Assembly: GCA_046329585.1 (NCBI GenBank)
Contig: JAXLUI010000002.1
Location: forward strand, 1,364,001-1,428,000
Origin: DLKC01 sp002478885
GTDB lineage: Bacteria > Bacteroidota > Bacteroidia > Chitinophagales > Chitinophagaceae
Reading direction: 5' to 3'
Length of the DNA stretch: 64,000 nucleotides
This document shows, piece after piece, positions 25,201-32,707 of the stretch (position 1 is its first letter; each line of letters starts with the position of its first letter). Both the position numbers and the translations under genes were made by a program. The notes beneath the pieces are model-generated. The model ran no database searches, was not told where the DNA came from, and saw nothing but the letters and a program-made list of their open reading frames with translations.

Positions 25201-26295
25201 AGGAATTGGCAACACATCATAAAAGAAATTACTTACTCGCTTGTAAGAGGTAAATCCAGACACATTCAGATCGATCATTCTTGCCCCAAAAGTATTGGTA
25301 CCCACCCACAAGATATTGTTGCGGTCGACCGTCATAGAGATAATGTTACCCGGCTTTAGTTCGTTGGTCCAAAGCAACGTTAAGCTTTCATCACTGTTGA
25401 TCCTGTATATTTTATTATCCTCTCTCAAAAACACATCTCCATTGGGAGCACTTATCAGCCTGTATTCTGAGGCGTCTGGTATTGCGGTTGCAAAGGATGT
25501 CTTTTTCCATTGCCCTTTTTCTACATTGAATTTCCACAAAGCGGTAGGGGTAACGATAAGGATATCACCTTGTTCATTTACCTCCATAATACCCGCCATT
25601 CCGCGCCAGAAATCCTTTACACCGGTTTTTAAATCTTCGCTGAAATCGCTAAGCTTCTTTAAAATACCCCCATCCAACACATAAAGTGCTTTCAGCGAAC
25701 TGGCAAAAACTTTGTTGTTTTTATCGCTGCACAAGCCACAGGGCGACTCACCAGGCGGAAATACAATTTTCTTTTTTGTCAATAATTTCTCGTCGACACA
25801 ACGCATTTCACTGGTACTGAAGCGCTGATCATAGGATATTCTATACAAATAACCGGCGCTGTCCTGAACGATCCTGGAAAAGCTATTCGCAAAGCTTGGG
25901 GCGGTAAAGGCTGCAAAGCCTTTCTCTTTTGCAAGGCGTCTCAGCTTTTCGGTAAAGGGATCCATGATATCGATCGCCCCGTTGTCGTACTGTATCCACA
26001 GTTTGTCTTCCTGGTCAATAGAAAGAAACCTGATCACATTCATCGAGATCGTGTTGCTGTCTGCTTCGCTGTGTTGGAAAACTTTTACACTTCTTCCATC
26101 ATACCGGGCAAGTCCATCCCTGGTGGCAATCCACATAAAACCTTGCTTGTCCTGGGCAAAACCGGTAAGAAAGCCTTGCGGAAGCCCATCTTCAATCGTT
26201 AGGGAACGAACATTGGAAACTGTTCGCTGTTGTTGGGCCAACAACGGCGGGAATAGGGAAACGGTTATAAAAAAACACAGTAAAAACCTATTCAT
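22288..26295 (-). CDS. Hybrid two-component system regulator (sensor kinase, receiver and AraC-type HTH in one protein)
   Basis: 1335 residues. Signal peptide 1-20. Two-component-regulator propeller repeats (about 25-690; for example LTIEDGLPQGFLTGFAQDKQGFMWIATRDGL) and a Y_Y_Y domain (about 700-765) make the periplasmic sensor. One membrane span (about 775-795) follows. The kinase has ITHEFRTPL (H about 828) and an ATPase domain with GTGIGLALVKEL. The receiver has IIISDIMMPGMDGY (phospho-acceptor Asp about 1135), and the AraC-type HTH fills about 1235-1330. Such regulators sense glycan fragments or related cues and bind direct repeats near their targets. The four 21-bp repeats at 14.4-22.0 kb are candidate targets. 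A weak half-site (GGCAAATGGTT, 26364) precedes its own gene. Confidence 0.95.
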   Translation of the reverse strand: MNRFLLCFFITVSLFPPLLAQQQRTVSNVRSLTIEDGLPQGFLTGFAQDKQGFMWIATRDGLARYDGRSVKVFQHSEADSNTISMNVIRFLSIDQEDKLWIQYDNGAIDIMDPFTEKLRRLAKEKGFAAFTAPSFANSFSRIVQDSAGYLYRISYDQRFSTSEMRCVDEKLLTKKKIVFPPGESPCGLCSDKNNKVFASSLKALYVLDGGILKKLSDFSEDLKTGVKDFWRGMAGIMEVNEQGDILIVTPTALWKFNVEKGQWKKTSFATAIPDASEYRLISAPNGDVFLREDNKIYRINSDESLTLLWTNELKPGNIISMTVDRNNILWVGTNTFGARMIDLNVSGFTSYKRVSNFFYDVLPIPISVIKKYSNTPLNENERCFATIDKNGNLWINGFFYETIDGKTMSANSLVKIVGNHAVVYNIEPGKTDLRQWGIVKFVFDTENRCWGILPTSNRLFEVDLESKKFLSVYSLQNQGNPWPVFLTAHEDQLWILYTDAIISFNPATHVFKTFKDQPGLQAFRNTVLTMAVPDPIEKDVLWIGSLGNGMIRFDSKTATARSFTMNDGLPNNTVYAIVPDTKGYFWCSSNKGIFRFSPKDYSVLSFTAKDGLQGNEFNRTQFIHFPDGKIAFGGTEGITIFHPDSIKVDDYEPRVSLTDILINNEPLAKFAEWKDKAVPSIDTMRLIYDQNFLSFRFAGLEFTNPEKLQYRYMLTGIDKDWVNAGTQNSANYTNLAPGSYDLKINVTNTAGIWSPHGKTIHIIISPPWWETWWAYTFYLAAAVTIILTLFRVRLNEAKARQEIALKQKEAARLKAMDEIKSRFFSNITHEFRTPLSLILSPVEQMQQDASLSPVIKQGLGIVQRNARQLLRLINQLLDMSKLESGTMRLSLSRSNIHLFVQDCVNSFQQAAAGKNIHLLLEGDTPSQEYLFDTDKLEKILFNLLSNAIKFTSNGGEVIVHLAIDHDLVKGDQLVLRVADSGLGISEEKLPYIFDRFYQVDNSAARRYEGTGIGLALVKELAELLQGTVHASSQQGAGSVFVVSCPLQRAPTENVPQWQKTTKLSEAQSPVTGLPAKATEPANSTGPLVLIVEDNEELRNFIAQSLADKYRVSTAAHGEAALLRAAEELPDIIISDIMMPGMDGYTLCKEIKTGKATDHIAVILLSAKNAQESVVEGLHSGADDYITKPFHFAELELRVHNMIQRQEKLRNFYQSQLSSTTHSNSVPEEPHPFIAELYSILDQNLDDTSLTVEKLASAAAVSSKTLNRKLTSLVGLTANELIRQYRLKRSLEYLKQGINISQAAYSVGFESPAHFSNSFKTLFGVTPSEYVSTHTS

Positions 26296-26523
26296 AAGTG
26301 GGGGGATGAATGGTTGTTGGTTTTCTTTTTTAGTAAGTTCAAAATAAATCTTTCATCCCGAACAGGCAAATGGTTAAGCATTATTTAAACCCGTGGCACC
26401 GGCAATTCATAAGGTTCTTGTTGAACATTAGAAGACTACAAAAATCCGGGCGCCTGGTCTTTAGTTCATTTTTAAGTTCTGTACATATACGATTACGGCT
26501 TACTCATCATCGGCAGCGCCTTC

Positions 26524-26566
26524 CCTGCCGGTTGCCGTCCCCTACCAACCGGAAAAGAAGGCATCG
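26524..26566 (+). repeat. Double-hairpin dispersed element, copy C (second hairpin only)
   Basis: CTGCCGGTTGCCGTCCCCTA, then CCAACCGGAAAAGAAGGCAT. It matches the distal parts of copies A and B. Confidence 0.6.
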
Positions 26567-26670
26567 TTTTCACTAAAGTCGCTTGTTAGTGTAAAAACAA
26601 TCCCGTTTAATCGCCCCCTTTCACGTCTCACATCTCCCGCCTCCCTATTCACCATTGACCATTAACCACC

Positions 26671-26810
26671 CCCTCTCCCGGTGCCCCTCACCCCGTCCTT
26701 ACTTGGTAGATACTTGGTACATACCTGGTAGATGGTTGGTAGGGAGTTGGTAAAGCCATGCCAAAACCAATTGTTTCTCCTTATTCCCTGTTTTCCGGCC
26801 TCACCCTTCC
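26671..26810 (+). repeat. Long direct repeat, copy 1, with five 11-bp units
   Basis: The array at 26701-26755 reads ACTTGGTAGAT, ACTTGGTACAT, ACCTGGTAGAT, GGTTGGTAGGG, AGTTGGTAAAG. It is preceded by CCCTCTCCCGGTG...CACCCCGTCCTT and followed by GCC-GCCAAAACCAATTG-like text. The same block recurs about 460 bp to the right. Confidence 0.8.
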
Positions 26811-26960
26811 CCTACTCCATGGACCATTCACGTTTCCCCCTCTCCGGTTTCCCTTTTCAGGCACTACACAGCCCGTTTCCCCATTCATATTAGCGACCGT
26901 CATGTGTGGCGCTGGCAAGCGAAAACGCGCGGAGCGATCGGGTTTCGCTTGACTTTTTTT

Positions 26961-26992
26961 GGTTACTTTTTTGTGTCAAGACAAAAAAGTGA
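26961..26992. repeat. Inverted repeat around GACAAAAAAGTGAC
   Basis: GTTACTTTTTTGTGTC is followed by AA and GACAAAAAAGTGAC, forming a stem with a two-base bulge. It sits between the two 11-bp arrays. Confidence 0.5.
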
Positions 26993-27130
26993 CAAAACAA
27001 ACCCCTGAACGACCGCTACAAAGACACATGCCCTCCGTCGTAATCAACGAAGAAAACGCCTTCCCATCTCCCGCCTCAAGTTTCACGTACCCTTTCACGT
27101 CTCACGCCTCCCCATTGACCATTCACGTCT

Positions 27131-27260
27131 CCCTCTCCCGGTGCTCCCTCACCCCGTCCTTACTTGGTAGATACTTGGTACATACTTGGTAGATGGTTGG
27201 TAGGGAGTTGGTAGAGCCGGGCCAAAACGAATTGCTTCTCCTGATTCCCTGTTTTCCCCC
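27131..27260 (+). repeat. Long direct repeat, copy 2, with five 11-bp units
   Basis: The array at 27162-27216 reads ACTTGGTAGAT, ACTTGGTACAT, ACTTGGTAGAT, GGTTGGTAGGG, AGTTGGTAGAG. Unit order and sequence are nearly identical to copy 1. Confidence 0.8.
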
Positions 27261-27612
27261 TCGCCCCCTTTTCCGTCTCAGGTCTCAAATCTCCATTCAC
27301 CCTTGCCCCTCTAACGTCTCCCTTTTCAGGTTTGACGTCTCAGCGCCTCCCCATTCGCCATTCCCATCCCCAATACCTCAGTAATACCTAAGGTATAATG
27401 ACGCCGGTATACTGCCGCTCATCCTTCGGTCGTATTTCGCCGGCCATTCATTAAATCGGTGGGTAGCTGTTTGCGGGAATAGGGTGCAGGTTCATAGTTA
27501 TAACATGGCGTGTTATAAACGTAAAGAGGTAAGGGCAGTCATCTAAAAATACTGTTTCTTTCTACGATATACAAACAGACCCCATACTTTCCTTGCTCCA
27601 TAAACGGCAGAA

Positions 27613-27665
27613 CGCACAAGTGAGTGACACAACCGGCGATGCCACCTGCACCAAAGCCGGATACA
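27613..27665 (+). repeat. E52 element, GAGTGACACAAC subtype
   Basis: CGCACAAGTGAGTGACACAA, CCGGCGATGCC, ending AAGCCGGATACAAAA, 48 bp before the dnaG ATG. Read in frame it gives a spurious N-terminal extension of DnaG. Confidence 0.8.
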
Positions 27666-27693
27666 AAAAAAACGAATTCTCATTGCAGGCTTT

Positions 27694-27701
27694 TACATTT
27701 G
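27694..27701 (+). promoter_or_regulatory. Candidate -7 promoter element for dnaG
   Basis: TACATTTG matches TAnnTTTG exactly and lies 12 bp before the ATG, implying a very short leader. No TTG was found at the -33 distance. Confidence 0.4.
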
Positions 27702-27712
27702 CAACACACGCA

Positions 27713-29644
27713 ATGATTACTCCGCAAACCATACAAACCATTACCAGCCGCATCGATATCATTGATGTGGTGGGTGAATTTGTAAAACTGAAAAAACGCG
27801 GGGCTAATTACCTCGGGCTTTGCCCTTTTCATGGCGAGAAAACGCCCTCTTTTACCGTATCGCCCGCCAAAGAGATCTATAAATGCTTTGGCTGCGGTCG
27901 CAGCGGCAATACCATCACGTTTTTAATGGAGCATGAGAAATACAGCTATGTAGAAGCTTTGCGCTGGCTGGCTGCACGGTACAACGTGGAGGTAGAGGAA
28001 ACCGTGGTGAGTGATGAAGTACGCGAACAGCAAAAGGCCGCGGACAGCCTTTTTATACTCAACAGTTTCGCGCAGAAATATTTTGCATCACAGTTATTTG
28101 AAAGTGAGGAAGGGAAAGACATTGCACTCAGCTATCTGGAGGAGCGTGGCTTTGGCGAAGACATCATGAAACATTTCCAGGTGGGTTATAACCCTTCATC
28201 GCGAAATGCCTTTGCAAGCCATGCTTTGCAAAACCAGTTTAGCAAAGAGTTGCTGTTGCGTTCGGGCCTTGCGGCAGTAAGAAACGAGGAACTGGTTGAT
28301 AATTATCGTGGCCGTATTATTTTTCCGGTGCACAACACTTCAGGAAAAGTAATTGGCTTTGGCGCAAGGGTAATCGGTAAGGCCGACAAGGCGCCAAAAT
28401 ACATCAACACGCCCGAGAACGAGTTATACATCAAAAGCAAAATACTCTACGGTATCTATTTTGCCCGCATGGCCATCGACAAAGCCGACGAATGCCTGCT
28501 GGTGGAAGGTTATACAGATGTGATGTCGCTCCACCAGGCCGGCGTGGAAAATGCAGTCGCAAGTGGTGGCACCTCGCTTACAGCCGACCAGTTAAGGCTG
28601 ATAAAAAAATACACAAACAACCTTACGATCGTTTACGATGGAGATGCCGCCGGCATAAAGGCGGCGCTGCGTGGACTGGAGATGGCTTTGGAAGAAAGCC
28701 TGAATGTAAAACTGGTACTGATACCCGATAAGGAAGACCCCGACAGTTATGTGCGGCTGGTTGGTGCAAATGCATTCAAGGAATTTGTAGCGGCAAATAA
28801 GAAAGACTTTATTCTTTTCCAGTTGGAGATTTTGCTGAAAGATGCGGGTACTGACATCAGCAAAAAAAATGAGATCGTAAACCAGATTGCCGAAACAATC
28901 AGTAAGATCAATAAAGCAGAAGATTTTACACGACAACAGGAATACATCAGGCAGTCTGCCACGCTCCTGAAGATCGATGAATCTGGCTTCACCAATCTCG
29001 TCAACAAGTTTATTAAAGAGCGGCTCTCAAAAGAAGAGAAGAAAACATCCGCTGCAGAAGCCAAACTCTTCGACGCCGCAAATACACAGGGAAATGAAAA
29101 GCAGGCTGACGATGCCATCAACCTGTTAATGGAAGACGAGTTCCAGGAAAGAGAAGTGGTAAAAAGGCTCATCGAGTATGGCAACCAGCTACTGGCCGAA
29201 GACAAGTATGTTGCAGACGCCATCTTTGAAGTGCTTGACCAGTTTCACCTGCACAATCCCGAACTCGATAAGATCGTTATGGCATACCAGGAAATGCTTC
29301 ATAAAAACGGCTACCTTGATGCAAAGACCTTTTTGTACAGCGATAATACAGGGATGAACGCCTTCGTGGCTGGCCTCCTGCATTTCCCCTACGAATTGCA
29401 CGACTGGAGCCGCCGGATGGAAGGCTATTCGATAAAGCTCGATAAGGATATAACGCAGGTGATTAATTCAGCGCTTAATATCTACAAACTGCGAAAGATA
29501 AAACGCATGTACCTGGAGCTCGAAGAAGAATTAAAAACATGTAGGGAAGAGACGGAGTACAAATCTGTGATCAATATTTATAAGAATCTTAAAGACATCG
29601 AAAAAGAGATCACACAATCTATGCATACTGTTTACCTGAAATGA
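27713..29644 (+). CDS. dnaG: DNA primase DnaG
   Basis: 643 residues from the ATG at 27713. The zinc-binding CHC2 motif is CPFH (C37, H40) with CFGC (C58, C61). The RNA-polymerase core follows with YRGRIIFPVHNTSGKVIGFGAR and the Toprim motif EGYTDVM (about 264-270), then DGDAAGIKAA. The C-terminal part (about 440-643) is helical and should contact DnaB. It makes RNA primers at the replication fork. A 40-residue upstream extension in the same frame is discarded because it translates an E52 repeat. Confidence 0.96.
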   Translation: MITPQTIQTITSRIDIIDVVGEFVKLKKRGANYLGLCPFHGEKTPSFTVSPAKEIYKCFGCGRSGNTITFLMEHEKYSYVEALRWLAARYNVEVEETVVSDEVREQQKAADSLFILNSFAQKYFASQLFESEEGKDIALSYLEERGFGEDIMKHFQVGYNPSSRNAFASHALQNQFSKELLLRSGLAAVRNEELVDNYRGRIIFPVHNTSGKVIGFGARVIGKADKAPKYINTPENELYIKSKILYGIYFARMAIDKADECLLVEGYTDVMSLHQAGVENAVASGGTSLTADQLRLIKKYTNNLTIVYDGDAAGIKAALRGLEMALEESLNVKLVLIPDKEDPDSYVRLVGANAFKEFVAANKKDFILFQLEILLKDAGTDISKKNEIVNQIAETISKINKAEDFTRQQEYIRQSATLLKIDESGFTNLVNKFIKERLSKEEKKTSAAEAKLFDAANTQGNEKQADDAINLLMEDEFQEREVVKRLIEYGNQLLAEDKYVADAIFEVLDQFHLHNPELDKIVMAYQEMLHKNGYLDAKTFLYSDNTGMNAFVAGLLHFPYELHDWSRRMEGYSIKLDKDITQVINSALNIYKLRKIKRMYLELEEELKTCREETEYKSVINIYKNLKDIEKEITQSMHTVYLK

Positions 29645-29687
29645 CAACACAGGGCCACGCTCACTTTGACAACTCCCGTAGCTCCGT

Positions 29688-30290
29688 TTATTTGATAAGC
29701 CCCTGCTGTTTCATCTTTTGTTTTACCGCTGCAATAACGCCATCTATCATGCGGTTGGTATCGGTTGTATTTACTGCGGTGGTCACGCCGGTCCACAGCA
29801 ACTTATCTGCGGTAAGGGAGTACACATTGGTTTGAATATGGTAAACTGTATTCGCGCTTATATTGTTGTTTACAAATCCCGGGAATGAACTGCTGTAATA
29901 GCCATACCAGCTGCTATTGGGGGTTTGCGTATTGCCCGGCGCCGCGGCAGAACCGGTCTCTCCCTGTAACAAACGCATGATTACGATGCCGTCGAAGCCA
30001 TCTCTTTTAAGCTTTTCATTCATAATGCTTTCCCCGGACTGGAAATCTGCTGAGGTAAAATATTGATACGACTGAATGCCCCGGCCCTTTACCTGGCCCG
30101 CCATTTTATCTTCAGCGATCCGTCTGACAGCATCATCTTTTATCAGTGCCACCAATAATATTTTTTGAAAAAGTTTGCTGCTGTCCCGCGGCGTGGGCGG
30201 CGCTGTCCAGCTATCAGCAATAGGTGTAGGAGACACACAGGATACACCGGCTATAATTGCGCAAACCGCCACCATTAAATACATTTTCAT
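29688..30290 (-). CDS. Lipoprotein of unknown function (DUF4136-like)
   Basis: 200 residues with a lipoprotein signal (MKMYLMVAVCAIIAGVSC, lipid-modified Cys at 18). The mature part begins with a Pro-rich linker, then KILLVALIKDDAVRRIAEDKMAGQVKGRGIQ and DGFDGIVIMRLLQGE, a pattern seen in small Bacteroidota lipoproteins of DUF4136 type. Residues 115-145 are Ser/Tyr/Gly-rich. It converges on dnaG with only 43 bp between stops. No function is known; the family assignment is tentative. Confidence 0.7.
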   Translation of the reverse strand: MKMYLMVAVCAIIAGVSCVSPTPIADSWTAPPTPRDSSKLFQKILLVALIKDDAVRRIAEDKMAGQVKGRGIQSYQYFTSADFQSGESIMNEKLKRDGFDGIVIMRLLQGETGSAAAPGNTQTPNSSWYGYYSSSFPGFVNNNISANTVYHIQTNVYSLTADKLLWTGVTTAVNTTDTNRMIDGVIAAVKQKMKQQGLIK

Positions 30291-30462
30291 AAAAGCTAAA
30301 TTAAAGAAAGCTCTCTAACCGAAAGTTACTGGTAAACAACCTAAACAAAAAAAATAACCGGGCAAGGCAACCCTTACCTTTTTTTAACGGTTTAACATTG
30401 ATGCGAGGATAAACACGCTTTACCCTAAGCACAAAAAAACATTAACCAACAAACCTTACATC

Positions 30463-31338
30463 ATGAAAAAATTGCTACTCCTGGCCCTCTGCGCCGCAGT
30501 AACACTCGCTGGCTTTGCAACCAGGTTTACCATCAAAGTCCAGGATTTCCAATTCAAAGCCAAAACGGTTAATGCAAAAGTTGGCGACACAGTTGTCTTC
30601 AAATGGGTGAATGGTATTCACACCACCACATCTATAACGATCCCGGTTGGGGCAACTACCTGGAATAAACCAATGGATTCCGCTCATAAATCATTTACTT
30701 ATATTTTAAAAGTGGCTGGTGTTTACAATTACAACTGCACCTACCATGCCCCGTTAATGAAGGGAACGATCAATGTTTCTGCAGCACTTGCCTCAGGCGT
30801 GTCGGGCATTTCAGTAAATGATGACTATGGCAAGGCTTTGCTTAACTGGAATACCAAATCAACGAACGGCCTCTCCTATTTCTCTGTACAAAAAAGCACC
30901 GACGGAGAAAACTTTACAGAGATCTCACGGATTAATCCTGGCGCCGGTACCCACTACCGCTTTATTGACAATGAAAAAGCTTCTTCAAAATATATTTACT
31001 ACCAGGTAAAGGCAGTTGACAACAATGGCAACAGTGAACTCTCCGAAATAACCATGTTCACTGCTAAATCAGTAGCCGAAAAACTGATCACCAGCATCAG
31101 TCCAAACCCGGTAACAAGCCCCGGCCACCTCATGCTTCAATTCAACGCAAACGCGGACGGCATAATGCTTGTACAGGTTTACAACTCAAAAGGTATTTTA
31201 GTAAAGCAGGCCGAAATGTCTGCATCCAAAGGACTAAACAACGGTCATCTTCATTTGGGTGATCTAACTGCAGGAACATACTATGTTAACTGCACACTAG
31301 GCAACCTTTATGAGAAGCACACCATAATTTATAGGTAA
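30463..31338 (+). CDS. Secreted cupredoxin (blue-copper-like) protein with T9SS sorting domain
   Basis: 291 residues. Signal peptide 1-18. Residues 20-108 form a plastocyanin-like cupredoxin with a full type-1 copper set: H53 (GIHTTT), C92, H95 and M99 (NCTYHAPLM). A linker domain (about 110-200; YFSVQKSTDGENF...YYQVKAVDNNGNSE) is followed by a T9SS type A C-terminus (ISPNPVTSPGHLML...GTYYVNCTLGNLYEKHTIIY). It probably carries electrons or binds copper at the cell surface. It stands alone, ending at the terminator at 31359. Confidence 0.88.
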   Translation: MKKLLLLALCAAVTLAGFATRFTIKVQDFQFKAKTVNAKVGDTVVFKWVNGIHTTTSITIPVGATTWNKPMDSAHKSFTYILKVAGVYNYNCTYHAPLMKGTINVSAALASGVSGISVNDDYGKALLNWNTKSTNGLSYFSVQKSTDGENFTEISRINPGAGTHYRFIDNEKASSKYIYYQVKAVDNNGNSELSEITMFTAKSVAEKLITSISPNPVTSPGHLMLQFNANADGIMLVQVYNSKGILVKQAEMSASKGLNNGHLHLGDLTAGTYYVNCTLGNLYEKHTIIYR

Positions 31339-31358
31339 AATTGAGATGAACAAGAATC

Positions 31359-31384
31359 GGGCTGCTTTTTAGCGGCCCTTTTCG
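31359..31384 (+). terminator. Intrinsic terminator after the cupredoxin gene
   Basis: GGGCTGC (31359-31365) pairs with GCGGCCC (31372-31378) around TTTTTA, followed by TTTT. Confidence 0.75.
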
Positions 31385-31400
31385 CTTTATAGAGGTCTTA

Positions 31401-31475
31401 TGTACCCGGCTTCTATAACCGCTTTCAGCTTTTCTTGCGCGAAGTGCCGGCTTATCCGGCATCGCACCCTTCAGC
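31401..31475 (-). repeat. E52 element, long (about 75 bp) subtype
   Basis: Minus strand: GCTGAAGGGTGCGATGCCGG, then ATAAGCCGGCAC (internal stem TGCCGG/CCGGCA), ending AAGCCGGGTACATAAG. Confidence 0.65.
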
Positions 31476-31661
31476 GGCAGTAGCTGATTCAGCAAGCAGG
31501 ACTTTTATAAAGCTGGCCTGCAAAACACAACTTAATGACAACACCTCCCATCACCCAGGCAACAGCTTCCCCGTTTCTCCTGACCGCTCCGGCATTTTAT
31601 GCACAGGCAAAATAAAACTTAGGGAAAAATTTTGCAGTATTGTTTTTTTAGCCAACTTTAT

Positions 31662-31673
31662 ATGTCTGAACAT
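31662..31673 (+). promoter_or_regulatory. Putative operator of the GntR regulator (autoregulatory copy)
   Basis: ATGTCTGAACAT, an imperfect palindrome of the form ATGT-N4-ACAT, 17 bp before the regulator ATG. Its exact reverse complement occurs upstream of susC at 32489. Confidence 0.6.
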
Positions 31674-31690
31674 ATGAACATTCTTGCCAA

Positions 31691-32422
31691 ATGGAAATCT
31701 TCAATATAGACCATAACAGTGTGTTGCCGCTCCACCACCAGGTTGAGGATATGCTGCGCAGGCTTATCCAGGATCCTGAATACAAAGACGGAAAACTATT
31801 ACCCAACGAAGTAGATATTGCCAAGAAATTGGGCATTTCCAGGAATACGGTAAGACAGGCAACCAATAAGCTTGTCTACGAGCGATTGCTCGTGAGAAAA
31901 AAGGGCGTGGGTACTAAGGTTGCCAATAACAACATTACCACCAAACTCGATAAATGGGCAAGCTTTACCCATGAAATGGATGAGAAAGGCGTGAAGTTTA
32001 AAAACTATTCGCTTAAAATAAGCTGGGATACGGCAGACGATGCTTTATCAAAGGTTTTTAAGATCACAAAAAAGACCAAAATACTGAAACTGGAGCGTGT
32101 GCGCGGACTTTCGTCGGAGCCGATCGTTTATTTCATCTCCTATTTTCACCCGAGGATCGGGTTAACAGGCGATGAAGATTTTACCAAACCGTTGTATGAA
32201 ATGCTCGAAAACGAACATCATACCACAGCCAAAGTTTCAAGGGAAGGCATTAGCGCTATACTCGCCGATGAGGAACTCTCCGCTGCACTTAAGATCGCGG
32301 TAGGCGACCCCATTTTATTCAGGAAGCGCGTAGTGTTTGACCCCGGTGAACGGCCGATAGAATATAACCTTGGGTATTACAGGGCCGACAGGTTTACCTA
32401 TACGATTGATATTGAAAAATAG
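31691..32422 (+). CDS. GntR-family transcriptional regulator (HutC/UTRA type)
   Basis: 243 residues. The N-terminal winged helix (about 8-75) has LPNEVDIAKKLGISRNTVRQA and ERLLVRKKGVGTKV. The C-terminal UTRA ligand-binding domain (about 90-240) has KILKLERVRGLSSEPIVYFISYF and ERPIEYNLGYYRADRFTYTIDI. This class usually represses sugar-uptake genes until a sugar or sugar phosphate binds. It sits directly before the susC-to-SMP-30 locus. A shared 12-bp site upstream of both regulator and susC suggests that it controls both. Confidence 0.93.
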   Translation: MEIFNIDHNSVLPLHHQVEDMLRRLIQDPEYKDGKLLPNEVDIAKKLGISRNTVRQATNKLVYERLLVRKKGVGTKVANNNITTKLDKWASFTHEMDEKGVKFKNYSLKISWDTADDALSKVFKITKKTKILKLERVRGLSSEPIVYFISYFHPRIGLTGDEDFTKPLYEMLENEHHTTAKVSREGISAILADEELSAALKIAVGDPILFRKRVVFDPGERPIEYNLGYYRADRFTYTIDIEK

Positions 32423-32488
32423 CTTGCGGTACTGTTAAATAAAAACAGGAATACGGAGAAAGGAAAAGAACAAACGACTGTCTTGATC

Positions 32489-32500
32489 ATGTTCAGACAT
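32489..32500 (+). promoter_or_regulatory. Putative GntR operator upstream of susC
   Basis: ATGTTCAGACAT is the exact reverse complement of the site at 31662 and lies 208 bp before the susC ATG. Confidence 0.6.
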
Positions 32501-32592
32501 TTACACTTACGATTGCCTTGCTTTGCCTGCTTTTATGATTGGATTTGATGTTATTGCCTTTTGATTTTGTTTAGCCGGGACCGCAGCCGGAA

Positions 32593-32645
32593 TGTTGAAG
32601 TGTGCGACGCAACAGGCGATGCCCGTTGCAAGGTTGCCGGGACCA
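32593..32645 (+). repeat. E52 element
   Basis: GTTGAAGTGTGCGACGCAAC, AGGCGATGCC, ending GTTGCCGGGACCATAAAG, 63 bp before the susC ATG. It therefore probably lies in the susC leader. Confidence 0.8.
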
Positions 32646-32707
32646 TAAAGCACTTATACATAAAAACAAATTGCCTGATTGATAACTAACAGTTCAAAAA
32701 ATTATCA

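Larger units (their letters stand above)
26296..27712. other. 1.4-kb non-coding block with duplicated arrays upstream of dnaG
   Basis: Features from left to right: double-hairpin copy C (26524-26566), pyrimidine-rich text with TCACGTCTC words, 11-bp array 1 (26701-26755), an inverted repeat (26961-26992), a second pyrimidine-rich stretch, 11-bp array 2 (27162-27216), a 13-bp palindrome ATACCTAAGGTAT (27384-27396) and an E52 copy (27613). Open frames here are low-complexity and not credible as genes. Confidence 0.7.
31339..31690. other. 352-bp spacer before the GntR regulator gene
   Basis: It contains the terminator at 31359, a long-subtype E52 copy (31401-31475) and the putative GntR operator (31662-31673). 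Otherwise nothing is recognised. Confidence 0.65.

Noticed and set aside
26701..27216. CRISPR array
   Set aside because: The 11-bp units are contiguous, with no spacers, and there are no cas genes.
27593..27712. In-frame 40-codon extension of DnaG
   Set aside because: It translates an E52 repeat, the normal DnaG start is at 27713, and a TACATTTG promoter box lies inside the extension.
26296..27712. Replication origin next to dnaG
   Set aside because: No TTATCCACA-type DnaA boxes or dnaA/gidA neighbours were seen; dnaG is often distant from the origin.
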